Source: Polytrichum commune (Eukaryota > Streptophyta > Polytrichopsida > Polytrichales > Polytrichaceae). From it: DNA of 64,000 bases. Positions 45,035 to 58,139 of this stretch are shown here, piece by piece (the stretch's first letter is position 1; each line of letters opens with the position of its first letter). The translations under genes and the position numbers were made by a program. The notes under the pieces are model-generated. The model was not told the DNA's origin and did no database searches. It was given only the letters and a program-made list of their open reading frames with translations. The DNA is taken from NCBI GenBank assembly GCA_950295325.1, contig OX485808.1, positions 34,743,180 through 34,807,179 on the forward strand. The letters run 5' to 3'.

Positions 45035-47092
45035 TTAACCAATAGTTGAATTAGTTGGTTAGTTGTCCAAGGTCTGAACTATGATAGGGGAGAACCGGCA
45101 GTTAGTTACAGATGAACCGGTTGAGTTTGAGAAATAATCGGTTGAAGTTCAAGACTGCAGGAAAATTACCAATTATTTTAGAGGAATTTATAGAATATAC
45201 CCCGATTTATCCCAGGAAAACCGGAGGATGTCAACGTGTAACCGATTGGACTTGCAAACAATAGGGTCTCAATCGATTATGCCCAAAAATCTCCCCAATC
45301 ACTGGGTCCGAAGGATTTCACGTTTTTCTCAAGTTTTACTAGTCAAAGTGGGTAAAGAAATTTTCGTGAAGGTTCATGGGCAAAAAAAATTACATACTTG
45401 CTGGTGGGAGGGCCGCGAGAGAGCGTAGACGCCCACACCTATTGGTGGCAGTGAACGGGCGAACTCCGTTCACTACTGCCCACCACCTTCCCTACTAACA
45501 TTACTTGTCGTCCCTTGTAACTTTTCGGGAGTATTCTAGATTTACAATGTTGCAATTACTGTCACTTACAAAGTGATCCTTCATCCAAATTTCAATCATT
45601 CACGACAATGCTTCATCACATAAACATTAGGATGCAGAAATATATCCAACCTTGTTTCAACAATTGGCCTGTGGATGAACTAAAATTAAGGTGGGATGGC
45701 TGTACTAGTATCTTTATTCTTAAGAGGTGTTATTATAAACGTTACCACATTGACATAAAATACAACGTGACACTTAATACAATATGCAGTGTACCATATA
45801 CAGATAACCTCCATTTACAAGAGCCTCTTTTAATTACATGGCCTTGCCCTCAATTTTAATGCCTTTAGCCCTTTCAAAGGAGAACTGAGGGATGTCATGA
45901 GTGCGATACCATTTTTATTTATTTATTTGGTAATTTATTACGTAAAGGAGTTGTGATTTATTCTTACTTGCAGGAACATATTTCGTGTCTTGAGAGGTTC
46001 ACCATTTATACCCAATACCATGGGCTGAAAGTTGGCATGGGTAGGAATATTGTGGCATGGTGCTGTATTTTATGTGTGGGTTGAAAACCAAGATGGTTCA
46101 TACATTAATATATCACTTATTTTCAAATGTGAAACAATAACATGCTAATCTCAACATTGGAGTTTCTTTGGTCTTGGACCCTAGTGTACAAGTACCCTAA
46201 GGTATGTGGGTGTTATTTGGTTAGTTTTCATGTTCTCCAACTTTTGCTAATAAGATCTACGCAACTAAACATGTCTTGCATTAGTAGAATCCATGACAAA
46301 GCATGTGCAAAACTTGGATTGAAAATGAAACCCTCCTTGACTTATTTCTGATTATTGAAAGGACATGCGTGTTGATTCTTCATATGAATACCCATGTCCC
46401 CCCATCCTCCCAAAATTGTGTTGACTTTTGAATCAAGAATGGTTGATAAATGTTATGCATATAGTCTAGTCACTTTTAAACACATGCCTCGTTGGATTAT
46501 GTTCTCAAATCTAACCTAACCACACACCACTCAATATATAGGTGTCCCATTAAGATAATTGACTGAATGAGGCCCACGTATAGTCCTATCTCTTTAATAC
46601 AACATTTGATCAACCTCATATAATGACACAAATATTGTAAACCAAATATTGTAGTTAAAATCTATCTCTATAATATGACTCTGACATTGGTAATATGACA
46701 GTCTTATAGCTCCATAATTACCCATATTATAGAGGTAAAAAATGTATACATGACAGGTCCCACACATGTGTAAGTACATAGTTAATATTGAATTTATGTA
46801 ACTTTCACTTATGAAATGTGGATAAACAAATTTTTAATGTAAAATGATGTTAAAATATGGGAAATAAGGGAGCTAGGTTCTATATCTCAAAACCTAATCA
46901 AAAGACTCATCAAATTTTGTCTCTTTCCCATTACTTTCTCACCTAAACCCTAAACCAAGGTGCACAATATGTTTTCGAGCATTTTGAACTCCATATTTAT
47001 TAGATTGCTTTGATATGCATATTGTCAGCATTGGATGATATCGCCTTGGGATAGGGAATAGAGCCACTAGTTTTGACGTCAATGCAAAGCCC
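45035..47092. other. Repeat-rich host DNA, no gene
   Basis: 45100-45330 is a diverged copy of 50525-50745 (ctagttacaga-type start, aaccrgttgag, gcccaaaaa, ctccc). 45535-45795 repeats 39630-39870. A palindromic stretch around 45400-45490 (gtgggagggccgcg / caccaccttccc) resembles 44475-44830. No gene recognised. Confidence 0.5.
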
Positions 47093-48448
47093 TTGGACTT
47101 TTTGGATGTTGATGAGAGACCTCCACCTATTGTGAAATTAACTACATTTTGGATGGACAATCCTGTAGAGTTTACTGCTACATAAATAATGAAACTGCGC
47201 TAACAAGTCTTTCGCCCATGTCTAGTGGGGATGCTCTAAGGTAGAAAAATTGAAAACAATGAATGACCACTACTAGTTCACTAGACTAGGGGTAGAACGA
47301 TTCTTGTGTGAACCCAAAATGGCTAATTGTAAAAGTGGTAGCCCAAAAGAATGCAGTAATTGGCCGGCTAGATATTGTTTCACACCACTTGAGATCACTT
47401 TTGGGTGCCATTGAGTTACGTGTTTTGTGTGCGCTCGTATGCAAATTAGGATACTTTAATTCTCAAATTAAAGAGACTCTAGAATACAAATAAGAAGTTT
47501 GACTTACTTGACTCTTTAGGACAATAAAATTAATTATTTACATAGAATAACATTATGAAACAACTTGCATTTCCCATCATTTCCTCTACTCCATCTCTGA
47601 AAAATATTGCACAACTTTCAACCACTCTTTCTGGACATATCGGCTATTTTTCACCGTTTTCCATATATCTACCTTATTACTCCTTCGAAACAGATGCAAA
47701 CTCTTTTATTTTATCGGTTATAGATGCCTCAACCTCATACAAGGAGACCTGGACTTGGGACCTGGAACTTGGACTTGGGACTTGGGACTTGGACTTTTTG
47801 GATGTTGATGAGAGACCTCCACCTATTGTGAAATTAACTACATTTTGGATGGACAATCCTGTAGAGTTTACTGCTACATAAATAATGAAACTGCGCTAAC
47901 AAGTCCTTCGCCCATGTCTAGTGGGGATGCTCTAAGGTAGAAAAACTGAAAACAATGAATGAATGACCACTACTAGTGCACTAGACTAGGGGTAGAACGA
48001 TTCTTGTGTGAACCCAAAATGGCTAATTGTAAAAGTGGTAGCCCAAAAGTAATTGGCCGGCTAGATATTGTTTCACACCACTTGAGATCACTTTTGGGTG
48101 CCATTGAGTTACGTGTTTTGTGTGCGTTCGTATGCAAATTAGGATACTTTAATTCTCAAATTAAAGAGACTCTAGAATACAAATAAGAAGTTTGACTTAC
48201 TTGCCTCTTTAGGACAATGAAATTAATTATTTACATAGAATAACATTATGAAACAACTTGCATTTCCCATCATTTCCTCTACTCCATCTTTGAAGAATAT
48301 TGCACAACTTTCAACCACTCTTTCTGGCCGAATCAGCTATTTTTCACCGTTTATTACTCCTTCGAAACAGATGCAAACTCTTTTATTTTATCGGTTATAG
48401 ATGCCTCAACCTCAGACAAGGAGACCTGGACTTGGGACCTGGACCCAA
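47093..48448. repeat. Tandem duplication, two units of about 690 bp
   Basis: Unit 1, 47093-47788, and unit 2, 47789-48448, match almost base for base with an offset of 696 at the start; unit 2 has a few short deletions. Each unit contains the frame starting MCEPKMANC-like (unit 2) or MNPKWLIVK-like (unit 1), but these differ by frame and are probably not genes. Confidence 0.85.
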
Positions 48449-48561
48449 GGAAGTCGCGCAGTTGCTAACTGTTGAGCTTCATCGATCCAGGTCCCGATCA
48501 CCGACCCATTTGGCATCTGGAGACTGGAATCCAGTTTTGTCGATGGCGTGCAGTTTACCTC

Positions 48562-48841
48562 GCCATACCCAAAGTATTCTGTCGGCATTGCTTAGTTCCG
48601 AGTGTGTTCTCTGTCCGTCGCCGAAGTACTTTGCGGGCATAATCTAGTAGCCATTGTTTTTCTCTCGCCATAGCCAAAGTACTTTGTCTGCATTGCTTAG
48701 TGGTGAGTGTGTTCTCTCACCATAGCCGAAGTGCTTTGTCGGCATTACTTAGTAACCAGCGTGTTCTCTCGCCATAGTCAAAGTGCTTTTGTTGGCATAA
48801 CTTCCTAGTAGTCAGTTTGTTCTCTGCCATAGCCAAAGTTT
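48562..48841. repeat. Minisatellite of about 53 bp, five units
   Basis: Units of the form gccatagccaaagt-ctttgt-ggcatt-cttagt...gtgttctctc start near 48562, 48617, 48667, 48719 and 48772, with a partial one at 48827. Unit variation is moderate. Confidence 0.8.
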
Positions 48842-51800
48842 CCACTCGTCATTTCCAATTCATACACATAGTTACTTAGGCAGTTCTAGATTGATCTCGA
48901 GGTTTGTGTTGTGGCTTACCACGGCTGCACTCCCCTGGAATCCAAGTGTTGTACGATTATTAGAGAAGGGACCGCAATTGTGTGAATTAATTACCACCTC
49001 TGCGATGGGGGCTTGTGGCGCTAAAGAAGATGGCGCTCGACTGCGAGGTGGGCATTCTTAGATCTTCATGCTTTCGTCCAGTGTGTTCTTTCTGAATCAT
49101 TTGAAGATGTGCGTCATATTTTTGGTTCAAACGTCTACCCGTTTGGTTTATCTAGATGAGGGTTTGCGATTCTTATTTAAGTTCCTTTGTTGTGATGGTC
49201 GCTCTTTTTCATCTCGGTATCTTTTGTTGCAAAAGGCCGAGTTTGTAGAAGGTATGGATTTTCCTTATCGGTGTGAAAGAGATGAGGAAGTTGGAATTTT
49301 TGTCCGTCTGTTTATTGCTCCACATGTTGGTGAATGGACCATTTGCATGTCGGTGTTCTCTCTCACTCAATTGTGTTGGAGTATGTTGAAGGGAAACCAT
49401 TTTGGTCTGATATTCTATTTGTTCATATTAAACAATGTTGAAAGCTCCAACGCCAGCTTTAGGAAATTAGAGATCTGTGAATTTATTTAGGATGTTTATG
49501 AAGAGTCGGGATCTGTGTTGGTTGTAATATTAAGTTTGTTGTTGGTTGCAGACACTTGTACAGAGGATGTGTGCTCTTCACATATTGAGCATGTAGTTGC
49601 TTAGAATCGTGCCCGAGTCCATCGACCTTGGCCCAACGTGGAACCTATGAATAATTTGCTTTCGTTCCTTCACGCAGTTTTGCTGGAATTCCCTGGGGCA
49701 AATGATTGTAGTACCTTTAATACCTCACAGTCTGCAGCCTCCTCTTGCACCCTGAACTCTAGTTATTACGTTCATACAATTCATGGATCTTGTGGGCTAA
49801 GGATCTTATTGGCGGTGTTGCGGTCATCCTGCAGAATCATATTCTTATGCTTGTCACCTAGTTGCGCAACAACCTAAAACTGTGCTATCACTTGCACAAC
49901 ATAGTCTGTGTTGGTCGGTCGACGAGACAGAATAGAAGAACACTCTTGAGGCACCGCAAACCTCGAAATCTCCACCACCGAGACTCCTTTGATTCAACAT
50001 ACGCGATTCTAGGCGATTGGGTATTGAGATCCTCAGTTCTCTGATTTCGACCTTCTCCCTTCGCCTGCCTTCATTTCTTGTCTGGGGATAAGACTGAACA
50101 TATATACAAGGGACCATAGCACTCGGGTGAAAATCGACGATCACTTGGGTTTTCTAACTTTGTGGATGAACCGAGTCAGAGTAGCGTTCTTGATACATGC
50201 TGTTTTGAGAGATAATCTAGTACTGCAAGCCAGACACTTGGATTATCTTCACCTAGCAGCAACAGTTGTGGACGACCTTGGCAAGCTGAGAGGCGTGTTT
50301 ACAGAATCATAGCTCCTCGCCCACCTGCGGCGAAGCCCACCTTCCGAACAACTTGCTTGCAACTCGGGGAAGCCAGCCGCCGTGGATGGGAGCGATCTGA
50401 ACGGATCTGCAAGGAGACAAGTGAGATAGACTGCCATTATACCATGTTTGTCACACTCAACCCTACCGTGTTCTTTTCGCACATTGCTTACCTGTGAGCT
50501 AATAGAATCAATGAACGAGGTGATCCGATCGCTAGTTACAGATTGAACCAGTTGAGTTCGAGAAATGACCGGTTCAAATTATCGATCCATTTAAAAGTAT
50601 TTTACAAAATATCACCCAATATTTCTTGTAGAGTAATTTCTAAAAAACAAAACCCCGAAAGATGGCAACATCTAACCTGTTGGTCTTGGAAACAGTGGGA
50701 TGTCGACCAATTATGCCCAAAAACCTCCCGGGACACTGAATAGAATCAACATGGAGGGCATGCACAGTAAAATCCACAGGGCAATCTCAAGTGCGGGGTG
50801 ACTGTTCCAAATCTAAGTTGGTCGTTGTCTGTGTGATTGAATAAACCTGCCCCAACATCCAAAACCTTGGTTTGAAAATTCAATTGGAACTGTCGAGGTC
50901 AGGTTAATTGTGTGCTTTTCACAGGGGAACCTGTAGAGTAGTGCACCAGCTGTGAGGTCTATGGGTAATTTGACAGAATACCCACGGTGTTAGCATGTGG
51001 GTCAATGGGTTTAGAAATTCAACAGTGTCCTCCCCACTATGGAGTTTTTGTGACAGGTGTATGTGTCTAAACTCACAGGTGTTATTAAGAATTGACTTTT
51101 GTTGACAATAGGTCAGACTTTTCAATATATACTGTGCCACTAAGTCAGAATTGTCGTGGCTGGGATTGTTCGACTTCAATTACAGAACTCTGATATCTTG
51201 AAGACACCTTGGGCCCAGTGCTGCTTGCGGAGAGTCCGCTGTTGCCGGGGTTCAGTCCAATTTTTTCTTGCAGTACCAAGATTATTCTGTAGCCAGCTTG
51301 CTAGATCCCAGAAAACTTCTTGTTCTTTTGCGGGTTCTGTGATTTCAGAGACTTGGAGTAACTTGGAGAGAGGGTTATTGTACACAAGCATATTTCTCAT
51401 CCATCTGATATAAAAACTTGAACCCCTATAGATTTGTTGCTTATTCATTTCAAATAACCTTGAGTAGACTAATTAAGGCCTTTAAAGCTAATTTCGGTGT
51501 CAAATAACTTTTAAAAAGTAACCTCGGGGTTGCATACTATTTTGGCACTTTTATGTTGGATCAATGATAGGTACGCTTATTATACACAATAATCCCTTCT
51601 CTACGAGTAACTCGACTTTACCTAAAAGGCTGTGATGCGTGGTAACTTTACTTTCTGTGGAGAACTCACCCACTCAGTGAAGATAGCTGAACCTAGTCCC
51701 GACCACCACCTCATTTCCACAGCTTAAATATGCACTTCGGACATTATTCGGCAAGAACTTAAATTTAAAGTTTGAAGTTTTGGCGATCCGTGACTTGAAT

Positions 51801-53017
51801 TTTTTGATTATAAATACCTTGAACAGTGTAGTCCAACCTCTTATGTGGTCCATGTGTACATCAAGTGATGATGCAAGTTAGGGTCTACTAGGGTTTAGGT
51901 AACTTTGCTTCTATGATTGGTGACCGTTTATGTAACTATGACATATTCAACTGGTGGTATTCATGGTAGTTCAAGTTGTGCATACTTGCTTGTTGCCCTC
52001 GTCTTCAATTTTAGGATTCAAGCTTTAAATTTTTCTATAGCTCATTGCGGTGATTTTGGTCGATAAGGTTCTGAAGTGTTACCTTCGTACTTTTGCAGTC
52101 ACTTCAAAATTCTTATGGCATTTAAGTTTTTCTTCAAGGGTTTGGCTGATTGGATATTAAAGGTTCTTGTCCCTTACGTGGCACATTTCTTCACTCTTGC
52201 TACGTTTTATTTTGTGATGTGAAGCCTGTGCAACAACTTGTGCACCTTAGGTGTCCTGAGATCGTATGCGTAGTGTAGTGTAGTGTAGCAATTAATCAAT
52301 CAGGTAACCCACCTTGTCTCGACTCTTGTTGTTGATCTGTTGACGACTTCGAGGCGGTAATGGGGTTGTGTGTTGTCATGCTTGGAGTAGGGTCGAGGTT
52401 TCATCATCTCTCAATCTATTGATTGAGAGTGTCTATATTATGCCAAAGAAACTCCTCCTGTGCTATTGACATGAATATTCTTCCTCTTGATATGTTCCAT
52501 GTCCATCTTCTTAGTCTGCAACACTCTTGTTGTCCAAGTACAATTACATAATTTCACAATATATTTGATCGATTATTGTTGAGCCAAACTCGATTGTACT
52601 GTTCTGTATTGTGGTGTTTGATTTCTGGTCATTTTGAAGATCTGCTTTTGTATGTTGAAAGAATACATCACACTGCAAGGAGATCTTTAAGTAGTTGAGC
52701 GAAAGACGATAAGTAGCAAAAAATAACAACACATCGTGAAGTGAGGCATGAGGGATTTCTATTCATAAATACTCGGGATATTCTTTGCTCTTTAGCTAAT
52801 TGCAGCTTTATATTTTTTCTATTTGATATGAGTTATGAAAATGAAGAATCCTCAAACAACAGGTGAAGTGAATACTTTAAAAGTAATAAGTAGGTAAGTT
52901 ATTTACATTGTTGTGCCAACATTAGCCCTTTCATCCATTATACTACTGTTATGTTAGCCCGTTTTGGGACTCCTTAGTCTTTTATATGCAATGGATGGCC
53001 ATTGCATATGGGAGTTG
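48842..53017. other. Long stretch without a supported gene
   Basis: Open frames at 49068-49490 (140 codons), 49638-49877 and 51156-51413 exist, but none has a recognisable motif or consistent splice context. 50525-50745 is the second copy of the dispersed repeat at 45100-45330. I cannot exclude a host gene with small exons here. Confidence 0.35.
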
Positions 53018-53240
53018 CAACCGAGACAACTTAGTGGAAGCGTTGAGGTCTGGCCTAGATGTGTCATGTTAGGCTAGTGGAGCCTAACGGGGGAGGCCCC
53101 AAAGGAGGGGCAACCCAAGTGAGTCCCAAAGTAGGTGGGTCTAGTGTAGGTTAGGTCCTTGGAGGAGAGATCCAAGGTCGCTAACGGACCACCTAGGAAC
53201 ATCACCTTTGGGACTATGCCAAATTTGAAGATGCGGTTGC
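53018..53240 (+). mobile_element. Fragment of Gypsy element internal region
   Basis: About 220 bp match the complement of about 32440-32660, the noncoding part just inside the 3' LTR of the Gypsy element. No LTR is present here. An old, isolated remnant. Confidence 0.7.
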
Positions 53241-54351
53241 AAATTTGCTGACAATTGTAGTGAGGTCCAAAATTCACGTGTCGCCCAAAAATGTGGACCT
53301 GCACTTTGGGAGATTCCGAGTTTCTTCCTTGCCAACAACAATCTTCTCTTAAACCCTTGTAGCTCATTTTGTGCACATATTTGTAGAGAATTTGTTTATG
53401 GATCAGATAAACTTCTCAATTTTAGGTTTTGAGCATAGAATTATATTTTTACAATACATTACTTGAATGTTTCTCCAAAAGCACATTCTTCAGGGTTTTG
53501 CATTCGCGATACTATGACATAAACATGAGCGACACTCATTTGCACATCAATTGATGATGGATAGGGTATATTTAGTGAAGGAACTTGAGAGTTTGAAGAA
53601 GAGCTCCCACAACTTTAACATGTCTGAGATTACAAGATCTCTTAGATACAAATTCAGTCATTTTTGCATTACTGGTGCAGAGAAACAACGCTTGATTTGT
53701 GTAGTTACATCTAATGAAGAGGTAAAGTAAGTGTGACCGTCATCCATGATTGTGAACTTTGATGTTTTCGGGCCTTTGCGTTTTTGCAGTGTCTTTTACA
53801 TGTCTCAAAAATAGTAATTGATAGTGAAGGAACTTCAAACAAGTAATGGCTACCTTTAGAGTTGCAAAAGTGGGACAAAAGTGCAGGTTTGTTTTGTAAC
53901 TCTGGTAATAAAGTTGATTGGGCTTGTTCTAGTGTAGATGATTCACGACTCTCTATAAGGAGAAACTAAATCATCTTAGTTCTTTTTCATGCCAGAATAT
54001 CTTGTAGTCTCCAACAACAAAGAAGGGAAGAGCCAACAATCAAGACATCCCACTTGGCAAATGAATAAGACATATTGTGTGTCTCACACTTGTGTCAGTT
54101 TTCAAGGATTGAGTAAGGATTGCAACCCCCAAAAAAAATGTACTACAAATAGTTTTTTGGATAACCAAGGAAAACATCTCTCTAAAGAACTCGATTGTTC
54201 TATATATGTGGAAATGCTCATGGTGGCTCCGTACATCTTGGTAGGCGATCCACCATGTCACAATTAAGGATTAAAATCCTTGCTAGGATTTGGTTAATGT
54301 GGATCATATGATTGTGGACTTTCGACAATCTTGTAATCCTTACTATCCATA
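53241..54351. other. No clear gene; possible upstream exon
   Basis: A 92-codon frame at 53989-54267 (with THTCVSFQGLSKDC) looks moderately protein-like and lies just before the LRR gene. It could be an upstream exon, but I see no decisive splice sites. The rest is AT-rich. Confidence 0.25.
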
Positions 54352-57300
54352 ATGGAACCATCACGTTTCGGCTTCAACAAAGCCATCTCCATCCCCCGTA
54401 TGAAACCGGAGGACTCAAAAGAGACCAAAAGAGAGAAAGAGAAGCAAAGGTGCCTCGAAGATGATGCTATGCAAGAAATTATCTCCATCCCCCTTATGAA
54501 ACCCGAGGACTCAAAAGAGACCAAAAGAGAGAAAGAGAAGCAATGGTCCCTCGAAGATGATGCTATGCAAAAAACTGCGGGCACATGCCTCTCAATTAAG
54601 GTATGTCTCACCCCATCACCCATCTCATATGCTTAATGTAATCATAAGATTGGTGAATTGTTTTTGCAATGACAATTTCTCATCCTTTCTTTGTTGTTGT
54701 AGATATCACATGCTTCATCACACATCCGGAATATTAGTTTTACAACTTTTGTTGATATTTCATGAGTTTGTTGGGAATGAGACGCAACTTCCATTGTGCT
54801 CTTTGCAATTGCTGAGGTAGTTTTGGAACACTTGACGATGTTTGTTGAATTCGCAATGAGATTCTTGATGTGTTAAGAACGATATATTTGTATTTTGGTT
54901 GTCAAAGATTGTGTCTCGGTTGAAATTTCACTCCAATGTCATCATTTGTTGTCAAATATCGTTCCAATTTGGAATTGATGCATTTGACCCATTAAATTTT
55001 AGATCACAACATTTTAGTGGCACTAAAATCATTGAGGTCATAGGTGGATTTAAGGTGGGTATAGTAATCTTGGAATATGGATATTTTAGAGTGTATCACT
55101 ATATCTTATAATATATATAAAATAGAATCACACTTGCATTGTATATTGGAATCTATATTTCATATACATGATATGAATGATGAAGTATTTATTGTTCAGG
55201 TATAATTCTTAGAGGGTTATGTACTTTCTTACATATATTAGATCATCTTTATGTGACAACTACACCTTACAAAATTCTACAAAATGTGGCTCAATGATTT
55301 TGATTGGTGAGAAATTATTACATGATATGCCCATTTAATAATGAGTGATATGGGCCTCATTTCTTAGTGCTATTCAATTGACATATGGGGTTGCACTATA
55401 AGTTGATGAACTTGTCTCATAGTTGACCTCAATATTAGTTTATAATTGTTTTAAAATATGTGATGTAGAGTTGCAAATGTGTGACATATCTTATTCTTCA
55501 AGGATTAGGAATGAAAGTTTGATTATCAACAATGTAGAATGTGATGCAAAGAAAAAAATGTATACGTGTAGTAACAATAATTCTATTGTCATACCAAGTT
55601 GAATTATTGATATGATTATTATAAGCAAAATATGTGTCAATTAATGGTGGTGTAATGTTGCATATTATGTAAAATCATTCGCTAAGCTTTGGAAGAAACG
55701 TAATTAAAAATAGTTAGAAATGATGGCATGCAATCAAAATATGGTGGCAAGCCTTGGAGGAAACCTCATTGGAAGAACCTTGACTTGGAAAGACCACTTT
55801 CTTTTGTATTCATATTTAGATTTGTTTTAAGAAAATTTCTAAGAATTGTTTTCCTTATTATAGGTTCCTACACTATGGCCACATATAAACCAAATACTTC
55901 CACCAGAAGAGCGGTCAATACAATTGTCACCATCATTCTATCAACTAGAGTCCAATCAATACTTGGGAGAAGTATCAAAGGCGTTGGGCAACTTGACTTC
56001 ATTGAACTTGAGGATATTATCGGAGACATTGGGCAATCTGACTTCATTAGTTACATTGAACTTCAGTAGATGCGATGCATTGGGGGAATTGCCGGAGACA
56101 TTGGGCAACTTGACTTCATTGGTTACATTGGACTTGAGTACATGCGATAAATTGGAGGAATTACCAAAGACATTGGGCAACTTGACTTCATTGGTTACAT
56201 TGAATTTGAGTAGATGCTGTAAATTGGAGGAATTGCCGGAGACATTGGGCAACTTGACTTCATTGGTTACTTTGGACTTGAGCTATTGCCGGAGGTTGAA
56301 GAGATTGCCGGACACATTGGGCAACTTGACTTCAGTGGTTGCATTGAACTTGAGTAGATGCTATAAATTGGAGGAATTACCGGAGACATTGGGCAACTTG
56401 ACTTCATTGGTTACATTGGATTTGAGTGGTAACAAAAATTTGGAGGAATTACCGGAGACATTGGGCAACTTGACTTCATTGGTTACATTGAACTTGAGTA
56501 CATGCGATAAATTGGAGGAATTACCGGAGACATTGGGCAACTTGACTTCATTGGTGACATTGGACTTGAGTGGATGCAATAATTTGAAGGAATTACCGGA
56601 GACATTGGGCAACTTGGTTTCATTGGTTACATTGGACTTGAGTTGTTGCCGGACGTTGAAGAGATTGCCGGACACATTGGGCAACTTTACTTCAGTGGTT
56701 GCATTGAACTTGAGTAGATGCTATAAATTGGAGGAATTACCGGAGACATTGGGCAACTTGACTTCATTGGTTACATTGGACTTGAGTGCTTGTTGGAGGT
56801 TGAAGAGAATGCCGGAGACATTGGGCAACTTGACTTCATTGGTTACATTGGACTTGAGTGCTTGTTGGGGGTTGAAGAGATTGCCGGAGACATTGGGCAA
56901 CTTGACTTCATTGGATACGTTGAACTTGAATAGATGCGTTGAATTGGAGGAATTACCGGAGACATTGGGCAACTTGACTTCATTGGTTATGTTGAACTTG
57001 AGTGGATGCGTTGAATTGGAGAAATTACCGGAGACATTGGACAATTTGACTTCATTAGTTACATTGAACTTGAGTGAATGCAAAAATTTGAAGGAATTAC
57101 CGGAGACATTGGGCAACTTGGTTTCATTGGTTACATTGGACTTGAGTTATTGTTGGAGGTTGAAGAGATTGCCGAACACATTGGGCAACTTGACTTCATT
57201 GGTGACGTTGAACTTGAGTAGATGCGATGAATTGGAGGAATTACCGGAGACATTAGGCAACTTGACTTCATTGGTTACATTGAACTTGAGTACATGCATT

Positions 57301-57866
57301 GAATTGGAGGAATTACCGGTGACATTGGGCAACTTGACTTCATTGGTGACATTGGACTTGAGTATTTGTTGGAGGCTGAAGAGATTGCCGGAGACATTGG
57401 GCAACTTGACTTCATTGGTTACACTGGACTTGAGTGGATGCGATATATTGAAGAAATTGGGTATCTCGGATTTAAGCTATTCTAAGAATCTGAAGGTAAT
57501 ATTGGAATCCTTGTCACCTTGGTTTTGTTGGCATTCACGAAGTTTCATTTGTGATTTTGTAGATATGACGTATTAATATATGTTGCATTTCAATCCTAAT
57601 GCATTTGAAATTGACATGATCTATTTTATTAACATTCAAACTATTCCAAAGTTGAGAGTGTTTTAAATAAATGATATATAAATCATTTTTGCAAACTCCA
57701 TATCTTCCATCTTCAAATTCTTAAATTTGCAAGTTAATCCATTTTGTTGGTTTTTTAGGGTAAATATTCAAAAACATCGATGCAAGTTGAAAGTGAATTG
57801 ATTGCACGTCAAGAATCACAAAGTGGAACAAATTATGAGGAGGCATCATCTTCTCTAACGATTGAG
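54352..57866 (+). CDS. Leucine-rich-repeat protein, three-exon model
   Basis: Exon 1 54352-54600, ending aag/GTATGT. Exon 2 55864-57495, after ccttattatag and ending aag/GTAATA. Exon 3 57759-57866, after ttttttag and ending gag/GTATTA. All junctions are phase 0. Exon 1 encodes 83 residues with a 32-residue charged unit present twice (KPEDSKETKREKEKQ). Exon 2 encodes PTLWPHINQILPPEERS, then 21 repeats of 24 residues, TLGNLTSLVTLDLS-C--LEELPE, from about 55977 to 57465. Exon 3 is Ser/Glu-rich. LRRs of this sort form a binding surface, often in disease-resistance proteins. No NB-ARC, TIR or kinase domain is seen, so a resistance role is only a guess. The last exon with a stop is not identified. 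Antisense frames through the repeats are artefacts. Confidence 0.7.
55977..57465 (+). repeat. 72 bp tandem repeats encoding the LRRs
   Basis: 21 units of 72 bp with a near-invariant core (gacattgggcaacttgac ttcattggttac). Blocks of units recur: units 5-6 resemble units 10-11, and units 9-10 resemble units 16-17, which shows multi-unit duplications or conversion within the array. Confidence 0.88.
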
Positions 57867-58139
57867 GTATTATAAATATTACCCTTCAATGCTTCAGCAA
57901 GGTTTCCATAATGTATGCAATATGGAGGCTAAAAATATAAGTTCTTATTTTTCCATAATAAGTAGGTGATATTTAAAGAAATGACATTGGCCATGTGATT
58001 GTTTCTCACTTGCATGCATAACATTACAAAACTAAATCTCAAACCTTCCTCGCAAAAGAGCAACAAATGTTGGTAGTGGATAAGTGGATAAATTTTGTTG
58101 GGCATACATTTAATCCTAGCAATTGGACTCCTCATATGA
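57867..58139. other. Downstream of LRR exon 3
   Basis: About 270 bp that must hold intron or 3' region of the LRR gene. No further exon is identified. Confidence 0.4.

Noticed and set aside
47308-47493. Short frames repeated in the 690 bp duplication as duplicated genes
   Set aside because: Only about 60 codons, start and reading differ between the two units, and there is no recognisable motif.
55956-57404. Antisense frames with repeated PNVSGN motifs under the LRR exon
   Set aside because: A 72 bp repeat without antisense stops stays open automatically. The sense frame has the LRR pattern and splice signals.
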